Of a DNA stretch of 33,911 nt, positions 1-9,141 are shown in pieces. Numbering within the stretch: position 1 is the stretch's first letter; every line of letters begins with the position of its first letter. The stretch is from an uncultured Eubacterium sp. Its GTDB lineage: Bacteria > Bacillota > Clostridia > Lachnospirales > Lachnospiraceae. The notes beneath the pieces are model-generated. The model did not search any database. It was not told the origin of the DNA and saw nothing but the letters and a program-made list of their open reading frames with translations. The DNA is taken from the NCBI GenBank assembly GCA_900552795.1, contig USBB01000030.1, positions 1 to 33,911 of the forward strand, read 5' to 3'. Position numbers and translations under genes: made by a program.

Positions 1-8
1 GTAACGCA

Positions 9-48
9 TAAAAATACCCTCCTTACTGGTTGTCCAGTAAAGAGGGTA
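9..48 (-). terminator. Intrinsic terminator after the GT2 gene
   Basis: Two 15-nt arms (15-29 and 34-48) pair almost perfectly, with one G-U, around a 4-nt loop. Read on the minus strand they are followed by a T run (plus-strand A run 10-14). It lies 60 nt beyond the glycosyltransferase stop and closes the minus-strand run that starts upstream of clpC. Confidence 0.9.
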
Positions 49-107
49 CATATCACAATTTATTTTATCATAGAAAACCTTTTTATTAAAAATTTTCAAC
101 TGTAATC

Positions 108-1052
108 TTAATTTTGTTTTAATTGTGCTGATGTTCCTTCTATCTTCTCTGATATTATATATCTCGGACGACGCTTAACCTCCTCGTATATCTTTGAAAT
201 ATAATATCCTATAACACCAAGGCTCATCATAATTATACTTCCGATTATTAAAAGAAGCATAATTACCGTCGTAAAGCCCTCAACTGCACGTCCGGTAAAA
301 TAATAAACCAATGTCTGTATTCCAAGTCCGACTCCCATAAGAAATACTATCACTCCGGCTATTGTAACAATCTGCATTGGTGCCGCTGAAAATGAAGCTA
401 TATTAGTAATCGCATATTTTATAAGAGAGTATGTTGACCACTTTGACTGTCCTGCTGTTCTTTCCTGCACGTCAAACTCAACGCTTGTTGTTTTATAACC
501 AACCCATGAGGACAATGCCCTGAAAAATGCATTTACCTCGCCAATGCTAAGTATTGATGCCACCGCCTTATGGTCTAACAATTTAAAATCGGATGCCCGC
601 GACATATCTATCTTCGCTGCCTTTGACATAAGCTTATAAAAAATCCCTGCACTTGCCCTATGAAAAACACTTTCGTCTCCTCTGCTTTTCTTTACGCCCT
701 CAACAACTTCATACCCTTGCTTCCACAGCTCATACATTCTTATTATCACTTCAGGCGGATGCTGCAAATCGCAGTCCATAACAACACAGCATTTTCCATG
801 GATGTTCGCAAGTCCTGCAAAAACTGCTGCCTCTTTCCCAAAATTTCTCGAAAAATTAACTGCCGAAACTCTATTGTTAAGTTTACAGATATTCATGAGT
901 TTCTCCCATGTTCTATCTTTTGAGCCGTCGTTAACAAAAACTATTTCATAATCAATATTTTCTCTTTCAAACAACTCTCTTAATGTATCAGCTGCTTTTT
1001 CTACCATTTCTTCTTCATTGTAAGCCGGCAACACTACTGACAACTCTGGCAC
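108..1052 (-). CDS. GT2 glycosyltransferase, polyprenyl-phosphate sugar transferase type
   Basis: A 314-aa protein with an N-terminal family 2 glycosyltransferase domain: LPAYNEEE near residue 8, VNDGSKD near residue 40, and the metal-binding DCDLQHP near residue 93. Two C-terminal membrane segments lie at about 228-250 and 262-288. This is the DPM1/GtrB architecture, in which a sugar is moved from a nucleotide donor to undecaprenyl phosphate at the cytoplasmic face. The start is GTG, with AAGGAG eight bases upstream. It follows the MCP-like gene by 37 nt and ends at a strong terminator, so it is probably the last gene of a transcript. The sugar and acceptor cannot be read from sequence. Family is secure, exact role inferred. 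Confidence 0.9.
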   Translation of the reverse strand: MPELSVVLPAYNEEEMVEKAADTLRELFERENIDYEIVFVNDGSKDRTWEKLMNICKLNNRVSAVNFSRNFGKEAAVFAGLANIHGKCCVVMDCDLQHPPEVIIRMYELWKQGYEVVEGVKKSRGDESVFHRASAGIFYKLMSKAAKIDMSRASDFKLLDHKAVASILSIGEVNAFFRALSSWVGYKTTSVEFDVQERTAGQSKWSTYSLIKYAITNIASFSAAPMQIVTIAGVIVFLMGVGLGIQTLVYYFTGRAVEGFTTVIMLLLIIGSIIMMSLGVIGYYISKIYEEVKRRPRYIISEKIEGTSAQLKQN

Positions 1053-1089
1053 TATCGTTTCTCCTTCCAGCTAATTTTAATCAGCGCTT

Positions 1090-1728
1090 TTATTTAGCTA
1101 ATGTCTGCATAGCCTTATCTGTTATTTCACGCTGATATGCGATTTCATTCTCTATATTACGCGCCTGTTCATTGGCGGCATATGCAGCATCAACTACCTG
1201 TTTTAATATATTGCCGACTGAATCTGCCATCTGCTTCTGTGCAACAGCGTTATCATATACTGTTTTCATTGCATCAACTGTCTCTACAACAGATGTTTGT
1301 ACTTTCACGATTGTATCCGTTATTTCTTTTGAAGACTTTGATGACTGAGATGCAAGATTACGTACCTCACCTGCCACAACCGCAAATCCTCTTCCGTGCT
1401 CTCCGGCTCTCGCCGCCTCTATTGAAGCATTAAGCGAAAGTATATTTGTCTTATTTGAAATTGAACCTATAACTGATGCAAATTCTTCAATTTTTCTTGA
1501 CAAATCTTCAAGCTCTTTTATTTTAGCAGAAGATTTTTCAACGACCTCATTAAGAGAGTCTATCATCTTCAGTATCTGTTCTACACTTCCTATACTTTCT
1601 TTTACCAGATTTAACGATGTATCTGATGAATTAATAACATCAAATGCATTTTTTTCAAGCTTTTCCTGTGAACCGTCAAGTCCCTTCAAAATTTCAGTAA
1701 GATTGCTTACCAATAAATCCTTTTCCAT
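1090..1728 (-). CDS. Soluble methyl-accepting chemotaxis-type signalling domain protein
   Basis: A 212-aa, almost entirely helical coiled-coil protein. The conserved MCP hairpin tip is present (NASIEAARAGEHGRGFAVVA, about residues 100-120). This tip contacts CheA and CheW in chemoreceptor arrays. There is no transmembrane segment, HAMP or ligand-binding domain, so it is a stand-alone cytoplasmic signalling module, far shorter than usual receptors (500-700 aa). The ATG at 1728 is chosen because GAGG sits five bases upstream; a GTG two codons earlier overlaps that site. It starts 16 nt after the radA stop, so it is probably co-transcribed with radA. The sensory input, if any, is unknown. Confidence 0.85.
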   Translation of the reverse strand: MEKDLLVSNLTEILKGLDGSQEKLEKNAFDVINSSDTSLNLVKESIGSVEQILKMIDSLNEVVEKSSAKIKELEDLSRKIEEFASVIGSISNKTNILSLNASIEAARAGEHGRGFAVVAGEVRNLASQSSKSSKEITDTIVKVQTSVVETVDAMKTVYDNAVAQKQMADSVGNILKQVVDAAYAANEQARNIENEIAYQREITDKAMQTLAK

Positions 1729-1744
1729 ACCCACCTCATATACA

Positions 1745-3124
1745 TCATATTAGTTTTATCGCTTCGTTTACATTACTTACACCGATAAGTTTTATTTTAT
1801 CAGTTTCTTTTATATTTTTCAAGCATACCTTAGGCAAAATACAAGTTTCAAATCCAAGCTTAACAGCTTCATTTACACGTATCTGCGGCTGGCTCACCGC
1901 TCTTACTTCTCCTGCAAGTCCTACTTCTCCAAAAATAATTGTCCGTTCATCAACTTCCCTGTTTCTGAAGCTGCTGACCAAGGCCATAACTATTCCTAAA
2001 TCAAGTGCAGGCTCGCTAACCTTAAGTCCTCCTGCTATATTGACATATGCATCACTTCCCGACATATGTATTCCTGCTCTTTTTTCAAGTACTGCCATAA
2101 GAAGATTTACCCTGTTATAATCGGTTCCGGCCGCAGTTCTTCTTGGAAGTCCAAAATTGGAATCACATACAAGTGCCTGAATCTCGACAAGCAAAGGTCT
2201 TGTTCCCTCTAACAGACACACCACAACTGAGCCTGACGCTTCTTTAGGCCTTCCGCTAAGCATATATTCCGATGGATTTTCAACCTCAATAAGCCCCTCC
2301 TGCTGCATTTCAAACACACCAATCTCGTTTGTCGAACCAAACCTGTTTTTAACACTTCTTAAGACTCTGTATGCTGCATTTCTGTCACCCTCAAAATACA
2401 GAACCGTGTCAACCATATGTTCAAGAACTCTTGGTCCTGCAACAACACCTTCCTTAGTCACATGTCCTACAATAAATATAGAAATATTAAGGCCTTTCGC
2501 AAGCTGCATAAGAACCGCTGTGGTTTCCCTTACCTGGCCGACGCTTCCAGGCGCAGAACCGAGCTCTTCACGGTACATAGTCTGAATAGAATCAATTATC
2601 ACTATCTGCGGCATTGTTTCTTTTAAAACATTTTCTATTATCTCAAGATTAGTCTCACACAATAAAAAGAGTTTATCGTTAAATCCGCCCACCCTCTGCG
2701 CTCTTATCTTAATCTGAGCAAGCGATTCCTCGCCCGATATATACAATACATTTTTGCCGCTTTCAGACAAATTATGACACATCTGCAAAAGCAGCGTAGA
2801 TTTACCGATTCCCGGATCTCCTCCCACAAGCACAAGCGAACCCTCAACTATTCCTCCGCCAAGCACACGGTCAAGCTCCTTTATTCCTGTAGTTGTCCTG
2901 TCTGTATCCTCTGCACTTATATCTTCAAGCTTAACAGGCAGCACCGCAGCTGATGATTTGAAGCTGCTGTTATTAATATCAACAACTCCTTTTACTGATT
3001 TTGTTCTGACAGGCTCCTCGACAAATGTATTCCATTGTTTGCACGCCGGACATTGCCCAAACCATTTTGCCGATTCATAACCACATTCCTTACAAAAAAA
3101 TGCCTTATTCTTTCCTTTTGCCAT
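1745..3124 (-). CDS. radA: DNA repair ATPase RadA (Sms)
   Basis: A 459-aa protein with all RadA marks: an N-terminal four-cysteine zinc finger (CKECG...CPAC), a RecA-like ATPase with Walker A GGDPGIGKST near residue 93, the RadA-specific KNRFG motif near 250, and a C-terminal Lon-protease-like domain. RadA is a hexameric helicase that promotes branch migration during recombination and repair. The ATG at 3124 (MAKGKNK) is preferred over an upstream in-frame start because AGGAG lies six bases before it. It is often near clpC in Firmicutes; here one small gene separates them and disA is absent from the window. Confidence 0.96.
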   Translation of the reverse strand: MAKGKNKAFFCKECGYESAKWFGQCPACKQWNTFVEEPVRTKSVKGVVDINNSSFKSSAAVLPVKLEDISAEDTDRTTTGIKELDRVLGGGIVEGSLVLVGGDPGIGKSTLLLQMCHNLSESGKNVLYISGEESLAQIKIRAQRVGGFNDKLFLLCETNLEIIENVLKETMPQIVIIDSIQTMYREELGSAPGSVGQVRETTAVLMQLAKGLNISIFIVGHVTKEGVVAGPRVLEHMVDTVLYFEGDRNAAYRVLRSVKNRFGSTNEIGVFEMQQEGLIEVENPSEYMLSGRPKEASGSVVVCLLEGTRPLLVEIQALVCDSNFGLPRRTAAGTDYNRVNLLMAVLEKRAGIHMSGSDAYVNIAGGLKVSEPALDLGIVMALVSSFRNREVDERTIIFGEVGLAGEVRAVSQPQIRVNEAVKLGFETCILPKVCLKNIKETDKIKLIGVSNVNEAIKLI

Positions 3125-3206
3125 AACCACTCCTATCACATTTAAATTTTATCCTGATTCGAGGTTTTTGACACCTTAATCTTAATTTCACAAAATATCG
3201 GATTGA

Positions 3207-3238
3207 TAAAAATGGAAGCGAATATAAATCCGCTTCCA
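3207..3238 (-). terminator. Intrinsic terminator after the 137-aa gene
   Basis: An 8-bp GC-rich stem (arms 3213-3220 and 3231-3238, TGGAAGCG with CGCTTCCA) has a 10-nt loop. Read on the minus strand it is followed by a T run (plus A run 3208-3212). It separates the small gene at 3289 from radA. Confidence 0.85.
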
Positions 3239-3288
3239 AATCTTTAAAATATTTAAAACAAATATAAGCAATTTGAGCTGTCAAATTC

Positions 3289-3702
3289 TTACGCTCTGAT
3301 TACTTTAACAGCAGCCTCATTACCATCTGTAAACTCAACTGACAGCACAAGCTTTCCACCCATATTAGTAGCCATCTTGCCTGCATTAGCTCCGTTTATA
3401 GTAATCTCATACTCCACATTTTCCTCAAGCTCAAGTGTTATCTGAGCATCTTCTTTTCCCTCAACTGTAAAACTTATCTCATCCGCTGTTGCATTAAAAT
3501 GATTAACAGCTGTTCCCGGAACAGATTCATATACAAATGCACCATTTTTCTCAAGCTTTGTAATCTCGTAAAATGTCTTGACCTTGTATGAATCTCCACA
3601 ATGTTCAAAATCAGATAACTTTGACTTTGTATCTAACTCATAATTACCAAAACTAAGTGTACCATCCTGTTCTGTGCGAATCAGTTCTTTTACCACTGGC
3701 AT
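3289..3702 (-). CDS. Conserved small beta-rich protein of unknown function
   Basis: A 137-aa acidic protein with no signal peptide or membrane segment. It has alternating short hydrophobic strands and Gly/Asn turns, suggesting a beta-sandwich in the C-terminal half (about 70-135). Proteins of this appearance in Lachnospiraceae are sometimes labelled 'endosialidase', but I see no sialidase Asp-box and do not support an enzyme role. GGAGG five bases before the ATG gives a strong start. It has its own terminator, and a TATAAT-like -10 lies upstream (near 3740), so it may be transcribed alone. The strong ribosome site suggests good expression. Function unknown. Confidence 0.8.
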   Translation of the reverse strand: MPVVKELIRTEQDGTLSFGNYELDTKSKLSDFEHCGDSYKVKTFYEITKLEKNGAFVYESVPGTAVNHFNATADEISFTVEGKEDAQITLELEENVEYEITINGANAGKMATNMGGKLVLSVEFTDGNEAAVKVIRA

Positions 3703-3806
3703 TATTATGTCCTCCTATGTTTTACGTATCTTTTAACTGCTTTAATTATACATTAAACCGACAAAATATGCCAGTGATTTTACACCAATATTAAATATTT
3801 TACATT

Positions 3807-6263
3807 TTATTTATTTTTGCCGCGCTTCAATGAAAAATGCAGTTTTTCATTCTTTACAGACACAAGTACCCTGCTGCCTGTCTTTATATCTCCATTCAAA
3901 ATTTTTTCAGCCAAAACATCCTCTATCTCATTTTGAATAGTTCTTCTTAAAGGTCTTGCACCGTATTTAACATCATATCCTTTTTCAATTATAAAATGCC
4001 TTGCATTTTCATCAAGTTCAATAGAAAGCTTCATGTTTCCCATAATTCTCTTATTAACATTTCCAATCATAATATCCACAATTTTACCAACATGTTCTTT
4101 GCCAAGAGTATGGAATACAATAATCTCATCAATACGGTTTATAAATTCAGGCTTAAATATAATTTTAACCTCATCCATAACCTTATTTTTCATATTTTCA
4201 TGGTTCTGTGCTTCATCAGTTACCGCTGCAAAGCCAAGGTTTTTAGGCGTAATGATGTTCTGTGCTCCGGCATTTGATGTCATTATTATTATTGTATTTT
4301 TAAAATCAACAACTCTCCCGGTAGAATCTGTAATATGACCGTCATCAAGCACCTGTAAAAGAACATTAAACACGTCAGGATGAGCTTTTTCAACCTCATC
4401 AAACAATACCACCGAATAAGGATTTCTTCTGACTTTCTCACTTAGCTGTCCTCCCTCATCGTATCCGACATATCCAGGAGGCGAACCAATAAGCTTTGAA
4501 ACTGTATGCTTTTCCATAAATTCAGACATATCAACTCTTATAAGCGCATTTTCACTTCCAAACATTGCCTCTGCTAACGCCTTTGAAAGCTCTGTCTTAC
4601 CGACACCCGTAGGTCCTAAGAATAAAAATGAACCTATAGGCCTGTTCGGATCTTTAAGGCCGACTCTTCCTCTTCTTATAGCCCTGGCAACTGCAGTTAC
4701 AGCCTCCTGCTGTCCTATAACTCTCTGATGCAGGATATCCTCAAGCTTAAGAAGTCTGTCTGATTCAGTCTGTGCAAGCTTTTGTACCGGTATCTTTGTC
4801 CACTCCGAAACAACGCCCTCTATATCATCATCTCCTACAACAAGCGATTGTTCTTTCATGTCAGCTTCCCATTCAGCCTCCGCCTTTTCAAGCTTTGTCT
4901 TTTTTGACGACTCTTTTCTTTTTATAATTCCCGCCTGCTCATATTCACCGTTTATTACAGCTTCTTCTTTTTGTAATGAAAGCTTCTTTAATTCTTCGCG
5001 AAGCTTTTTAATACTTTTAGGCTCAACACTCATATCGAGCCTCTTTTTTGAGGATGCCTCGTCTATCAAATCAATTGCTTTATCAGGCAGAAATCTATCA
5101 TTAATATATCTTTTTGAAAGCTTCACAGCGCTCTCCAATGCTTCATCGGTAATCTCAACGCCATGATGCTGTTCATACTTTTCCCTCAGACCTTTTAATA
5201 TAAGAATAGCTTCTTCCTCTGTCGGTTCGTCAACTCTTACAGGCTGAAATCTTCTTTCAAGTGCAGCATCTTTTTCTATATGCTTTCTGTATTCCTCGAG
5301 AGTTGTTGCCCCTATAATCTGTATCTCGCCTCTTGCCATTGATGGTTTTAATATATTAGATGCATCGATAGCACCCTCTGCTCCTCCTGCACCTATTACA
5401 GTATGAATTTCATCTAAAAACAGCAATATATTTCCATCATTTTTAACTTCAGCTATAACCTTTTTTATACGTTCCTCAAACTCACCTCTGTACTTTGAAC
5501 CTGCAACCATAGCAGATAAATCAAGCGTAACAAGTCTTTTATCCTTTAAATTCTGCGGAACATTTCCCTGCACAATTCTTAATGCAAGTCCTTCAACTAT
5601 TGCTGTTTTACCTACTCCCGGCTCACCGATAAGACATGGATTGTTCTTTGTCCTTCTGCTTAAAATCTGAACTACCCTCTGTATTTCACTGTCACGCCCT
5701 ATTACAGGGTCAAGTTTATCGTCTTTTGCCAGAACCGTAAGGTCCCTGCTGTACTGGTCAAGCGTCTGTGTTGATTTCTTCTGTTTTGCCCTGCCATTTC
5801 TGAAATCATCCTTATATGCGCCTGCATCTTCTCCCATAGCCGACAGAATATCTATATATATTTTCTTTACAGACACCCCCATAGTGTTAAGAAGTCTTGC
5901 AGCAACGCTCTCGCTTTCTTTTATAATTGCAATAAGCATGTGTTCTGTTCCTACAAGTGAAGACTTAAAACGCTCAGCTTCTTTTTGCGAATCCTTAAGT
6001 ATTTTTATCATTCTCGGAGTATATCCGTCAGGTTCCTTTAACCCAACTGCATTATCCGGAGCTATAAGCTGATTGATCAAATCAAGCACCTTATCTTCAT
6101 CTACTTCATTTTCATTTAATATAGTTGATGCAAGTCCCCCCTCTGCGCGTATCAGCCCGATAAGCAGATGTTCAGAACCTATATATCCGTGTCCCAGCAT
6201 CTGCGCGGTATCCTGCGCATATTTTAAAGCTTCTCTTGCTTTGTCAGTAAATCTGCTTTGCAT
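3807..6263 (-). CDS. clpC: ATP-dependent Clp protease ATPase subunit ClpC
   Basis: An 818-aa HSP100 chaperone. In order: two Clp-N repeats (residues 1-145), AAA-1 with Walker A GEPGVGKT near 215 and Walker B LLFLDEIHT, a middle region with a UVR-like helical pair near 420-455, AAA-2 with GPTGVGKT near 550 and VVLFDEVEKAH, and a C-terminal D2-small domain. It unfolds substrates for ClpP. The length matches ClpC. Unlike Bacillus, no ctsR, mcsA or mcsB lies beside it, and I see no CtsR-type tandem heptamer operator in the 47-nt gap to the flippase gene, so heat regulation must come from elsewhere. AAAGGA lies about 10 nt before the ATG. Confidence 0.96.
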   Translation of the reverse strand: MQSRFTDKAREALKYAQDTAQMLGHGYIGSEHLLIGLIRAEGGLASTILNENEVDEDKVLDLINQLIAPDNAVGLKEPDGYTPRMIKILKDSQKEAERFKSSLVGTEHMLIAIIKESESVAARLLNTMGVSVKKIYIDILSAMGEDAGAYKDDFRNGRAKQKKSTQTLDQYSRDLTVLAKDDKLDPVIGRDSEIQRVVQILSRRTKNNPCLIGEPGVGKTAIVEGLALRIVQGNVPQNLKDKRLVTLDLSAMVAGSKYRGEFEERIKKVIAEVKNDGNILLFLDEIHTVIGAGGAEGAIDASNILKPSMARGEIQIIGATTLEEYRKHIEKDAALERRFQPVRVDEPTEEEAILILKGLREKYEQHHGVEITDEALESAVKLSKRYINDRFLPDKAIDLIDEASSKKRLDMSVEPKSIKKLREELKKLSLQKEEAVINGEYEQAGIIKRKESSKKTKLEKAEAEWEADMKEQSLVVGDDDIEGVVSEWTKIPVQKLAQTESDRLLKLEDILHQRVIGQQEAVTAVARAIRRGRVGLKDPNRPIGSFLFLGPTGVGKTELSKALAEAMFGSENALIRVDMSEFMEKHTVSKLIGSPPGYVGYDEGGQLSEKVRRNPYSVVLFDEVEKAHPDVFNVLLQVLDDGHITDSTGRVVDFKNTIIIMTSNAGAQNIITPKNLGFAAVTDEAQNHENMKNKVMDEVKIIFKPEFINRIDEIIVFHTLGKEHVGKIVDIMIGNVNKRIMGNMKLSIELDENARHFIIEKGYDVKYGARPLRRTIQNEIEDVLAEKILNGDIKTGSRVLVSVKNEKLHFSLKRGKNK

Positions 6264-6310
6264 ATCAATATATCCTTTCAGTTTAATCTTTATTCAGGCA
6301 TTTCTTATTT

Positions 6311-7873
6311 TTACAACCTGAACAATTTCTTTTTAACAAATACGGCTATAGGGCCAAAATAGCTCACTGCCGCCACCGCCATTGCAGCTATCAGCGACAC
6401 AATATTGCTTGATGAAGCGGCATAAACACCTTTATAAGTAAATCCGCACACCACTCCCATTATAACAGCACAAATCAGCGGAATACCAAACGATTCCAGT
6501 AATTCCTGCTTATATCCTATATATTTATACAATGCAACATAATTAAGAACAAATATTATCACCGGAAATGTTGCATTACCTATTACAAGTGCAAATATTC
6601 CCAAATCCGTAAATTCAAGCAGACAAAAAACCAAAACGATATGAACCGCTAACGCTATTGCTGAATATTTAACCGGAACGCTTACTTTATCTATACCCTG
6701 AAGTGCTGATGTGGTAACAGTAGATAACGTATAAAAAAGTACTGCTATCGCACCTATTTTTAACATCATTGAACCCTGATTGCTGTCATAGCTTGCAAAA
6801 AGCAGCTGTATTATAGGTTTTCCAAGTACCGCCAGTCCTATAACAGAAGGTATCACTATAAGCATATTTGTCTTTATGGTTTTTTGTATTTTTTCCCTTA
6901 CTCCCGATAAATCCCCAATAGTATAAGATGAAACTACACTCGGAAGCATTGATATTGACATAGCTGTGGCAATGCCCTGCGGAATTCCGATAAGAAGAAT
7001 ATAACTTGAACTGTAGTTTCCAATGTCCATTTTTATATTTATGCCGCTGCCGGCCATCATATTGCTGAACATCATATCATCTATTACCGATGAAGCATGA
7101 TACAAAGTTGTGCTTAATATTATCGGTATCATAGTAAATATTATTTCTCGGCAGACATTTTTAGGCGGCTCAAGCACACTGATTTTGTCGCGCCTTACCA
7201 TCCGCATAAATACGGGTCTGTATACTGCATATATTCCCATAAGAAAAAGCAGACTCACCAGCGCGCCGAGACATGTTCCAAGTGTACTTCCCGCTGCCCC
7301 GTATGCTGCAACATTTTCGGAATTTTTATATATATTAACAAGAATATATCCGGCTGCAACACTTACTATAGCATTTATAATCTGCTCTATAATCTGTGAA
7401 ACAGATGTCGGAATCATTGTTCCCTGGGCCTGATAAAATCCTCTCATCACGCCAAGCACCGAAACAAAAAATACTGTAGGAGCCAAAACTCTTATAGGAA
7501 TCGCCACTCCCGGAACGCCTTTATATAATGATTCAATAAAATCAGCACCAAAAAACATAAATGCAGCCGCAATTCCGCCTGAAATAACTGCTACCAGAAA
7601 CGAATAATTAAATATCTGGTTTGCGCTTTTATATTCTTTTGTAGCAAGCTTAGCTGCCATCATCTTCGACGCTACGCTTGGAAGTGCATTTGCAGACAAT
7701 ATCAGCATTATTGCATATATATTGTAGGCTATGCTGTATACACCCGTACCCTCACTTCCGATTATATTAACAAGAGGGATTCGGTACACCATGCCTATTA
7801 TTCTAACAATAATAGCTGCCATAGCCAAAATTCCGCCATGTATCAAAAACTTTCTGCTTTTATTTTCAGACAT
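6311..7873 (-). CDS. SpoVB/MurJ-like polysaccharide or lipid flippase (MOP superfamily)
   Basis: A 520-aa integral membrane protein with about 14 hydrophobic segments. Its N-terminus matches the SpoVB/YtgP/MurJ branch of the MOP exporters (a GM.YRIPL motif near residue 25, then a SEGTG.Y.IAY motif). Members move lipid-linked precursors such as lipid II across the membrane. The ATG at 7873 is preferred over one four codons upstream because GGAATGAGG is spaced about six bases from it. It is the first gene of a minus-strand run and precedes clpC by 47 nt. Whether it acts in vegetative or spore wall synthesis is not decidable here. Confidence 0.9.
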   Translation of the reverse strand: MSENKSRKFLIHGGILAMAAIIVRIIGMVYRIPLVNIIGSEGTGVYSIAYNIYAIMLILSANALPSVASKMMAAKLATKEYKSANQIFNYSFLVAVISGGIAAAFMFFGADFIESLYKGVPGVAIPIRVLAPTVFFVSVLGVMRGFYQAQGTMIPTSVSQIIEQIINAIVSVAAGYILVNIYKNSENVAAYGAAGSTLGTCLGALVSLLFLMGIYAVYRPVFMRMVRRDKISVLEPPKNVCREIIFTMIPIILSTTLYHASSVIDDMMFSNMMAGSGINIKMDIGNYSSSYILLIGIPQGIATAMSISMLPSVVSSYTIGDLSGVREKIQKTIKTNMLIVIPSVIGLAVLGKPIIQLLFASYDSNQGSMMLKIGAIAVLFYTLSTVTTSALQGIDKVSVPVKYSAIALAVHIVLVFCLLEFTDLGIFALVIGNATFPVIIFVLNYVALYKYIGYKQELLESFGIPLICAVIMGVVCGFTYKGVYAASSSNIVSLIAAMAVAAVSYFGPIAVFVKKKLFRL

Positions 7874-8065
7874 TATAATCCTCATTCCTCAATATAAGTT
7901 TGGTAATTAATTTTAATCACTTCAAATAATATAACAAACACGTATATAATGCAAATAATTTCCTTTTAAACCAATCCATGTAATCATAATTTTTATAAAA
8001 AGTGTAACCCAAACAAGCTGCCCCTCATATTATTGTATTGTAAATGTTTTTTGGAGGATTTTAAC

Positions 8066-8335
8066 ATGAGTGATTTAGCAGCAACAAACTGTGGCGGATG
8101 TAATGAATGCAACGGAGGTATGTCTTCTTGCTTCTGGATTATCATCCTTATTCTTCTTTGCGGAGGTAACAGTGGATTTGGCAACAGCGGCAATGGCTGC
8201 GGCTGTGGATGCGGCGGAGACAGCTGTATCTGGATTATTCTTTTACTCTTATTCTGTGGCGGTGGCTGCGGCTGTGGCGGTTCAACATTTAACCTCGGCG
8301 GCTGCGGCAACAACAGCTGTGGCTGTGGATGCTGA
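8066..8335 (+). CDS. Cys/Gly-rich mini-protein with two matching hydrophobic segments
   Basis: An 89-aa protein starting MSDLAATNCGG, with GGAGG six to seven bases before the ATG. It is dominated by Cys and Gly, with two matching modules: a Cys-flanked hydrophobic stretch (CFWIIILILLCGG, then CIWIILLLLFCGG), each followed by CGCGCGG-like tracts. Similar clostridial proteins are often auto-labelled 'chorion class high-cysteine protein' from composition alone. The Cys pairs suggest metal binding or disulfide crosslinking, and the two segments could be a short membrane hairpin; both are inference. Two hairpins follow the gene, the second a clear terminator, so it is a single-gene unit divergent from the flippase gene. 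Confidence 0.85.
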   Translation: MSDLAATNCGGCNECNGGMSSCFWIIILILLCGGNSGFGNSGNGCGCGCGGDSCIWIILLLLFCGGGCGCGGSTFNLGGCGNNSCGCGC

Positions 8336-8380
8336 TTCAGGAGTTTCCGGACTAAGCTTTTAACTTAAGCTTTAATTGCG

Positions 8381-8406
8381 TAAGGCTTAAACAAAATTAA
8401 GCCTTA
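8381..8406 (+). other. Hairpin after the Cys/Gly-rich gene
   Basis: A perfect 10-bp stem (arms 8381-8390 and 8397-8406) with a 6-nt loop. No T run follows, so it is more likely an mRNA 3'-end stabiliser than the terminator itself, which lies just downstream. Confidence 0.6.
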
Positions 8407-8415
8407 ACCTATAAG

Positions 8416-8447
8416 CTGCTGTGCTAAGAAATTAGCGCAGCAGTTTT
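8416..8447 (+). terminator. Intrinsic terminator of the Cys/Gly-rich gene
   Basis: A 12-bp stem with one G-U (arms 8416-8427 and 8432-8443) is capped by a GAAA tetraloop and followed at once by TTTT. It lies 80 nt after the stop. Confidence 0.9.
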
Positions 8448-8557
8448 GCTCTTTATATATCGCATACATTACAAATACCAAAATGCTTTTACAATTTATT
8501 CATAAGGTTATCTTTTACACATATATTAATATTAATCCATATAAAGGCTGGTTACAT

Positions 8558-9136
8558 ATGTCAGACTCATTACCAATAACTGAATTTGATATGATTACAT
8601 TAAATCAAACCACCCAGATGTTTAAAGCATTAGTTCCTTTTCTTGATTATCCTCTGCAGAGAAGCATTTCTATTTTTATAAGAATAAATGAATTGCAGCA
8701 GACAATGCGCTTTTATAATCATCCGGATAATATACAAAGCTTTTCTTCATGTAATTCAGATTTTAAACCTATACATTCCTTTAGCGATATCATGGACAAT
8801 CCCAAAATTATTGATGAAGTTCTTAAATACTGTCCTAAAAATTATGTCTCAATGTTTAATAATATAAGACAGTTTTCAAAAATGTCCGATTTATTTAATC
8901 TATTCGGCTCAATGGAAAATGATGCCGGTAATTTCAATTTTTCCGGCTCACAAGGTTCTTCCGGTAAGACTGGACATTTCACCAATTCAAACAATTCAGA
9001 AAGTTCAGGAAACGTTTTCTTTAACAATATGCCAAAGCCTCTTTTTAACAGCTTTTTTAAGCCCGAACAGCAAAAAATGTATGACCAGTATATAAAACAG
9101 CTTGACAAACTTGATTTTGACAATATCAAAGAATAA
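8558..9136 (+). CDS. Unrecognised protein with helical N-terminus and Ser/Asn/Gly linker
   Basis: A 192-aa protein I do not recognise. Residues 1-115 are predicted helical. Residues about 125-160 are a low-complexity Ser/Gly/Asn linker. The last 35 residues contain a short helix rich in Lys, Gln and Tyr (KPEQQKMYDQYIKQLDKL). There is no signal peptide or membrane segment. The ATG at 8558 is chosen with a weak AAGG about 11 nt upstream; an in-frame ATG at 8483 would add 25 hydrophobic residues with no ribosome site. The linker suggests a tethered assembly or coat-like protein, but that is a guess. The three-hairpin element begins five bases after its stop. Confidence 0.7.
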   Translation: MSDSLPITEFDMITLNQTTQMFKALVPFLDYPLQRSISIFIRINELQQTMRFYNHPDNIQSFSSCNSDFKPIHSFSDIMDNPKIIDEVLKYCPKNYVSMFNNIRQFSKMSDLFNLFGSMENDAGNFNFSGSQGSSGKTGHFTNSNNSESSGNVFFNNMPKPLFNSFFKPEQQKMYDQYIKQLDKLDFDNIKE

Positions 9137-9141
9137 TTACA

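Noticed and set aside
6264..6310. CtsR operator upstream of clpC
   Set aside because: No tandem GGTCAAA-type heptamers occur in this short gap.
7993..8363. Alternative frames over the Cys/Gly-rich gene (Pro-rich minus frame, Ala-rich plus frame)
   Set aside because: They are shadows created by GGC/TGC repeats; only the frame from ATG 8066 has a proper ribosome site.
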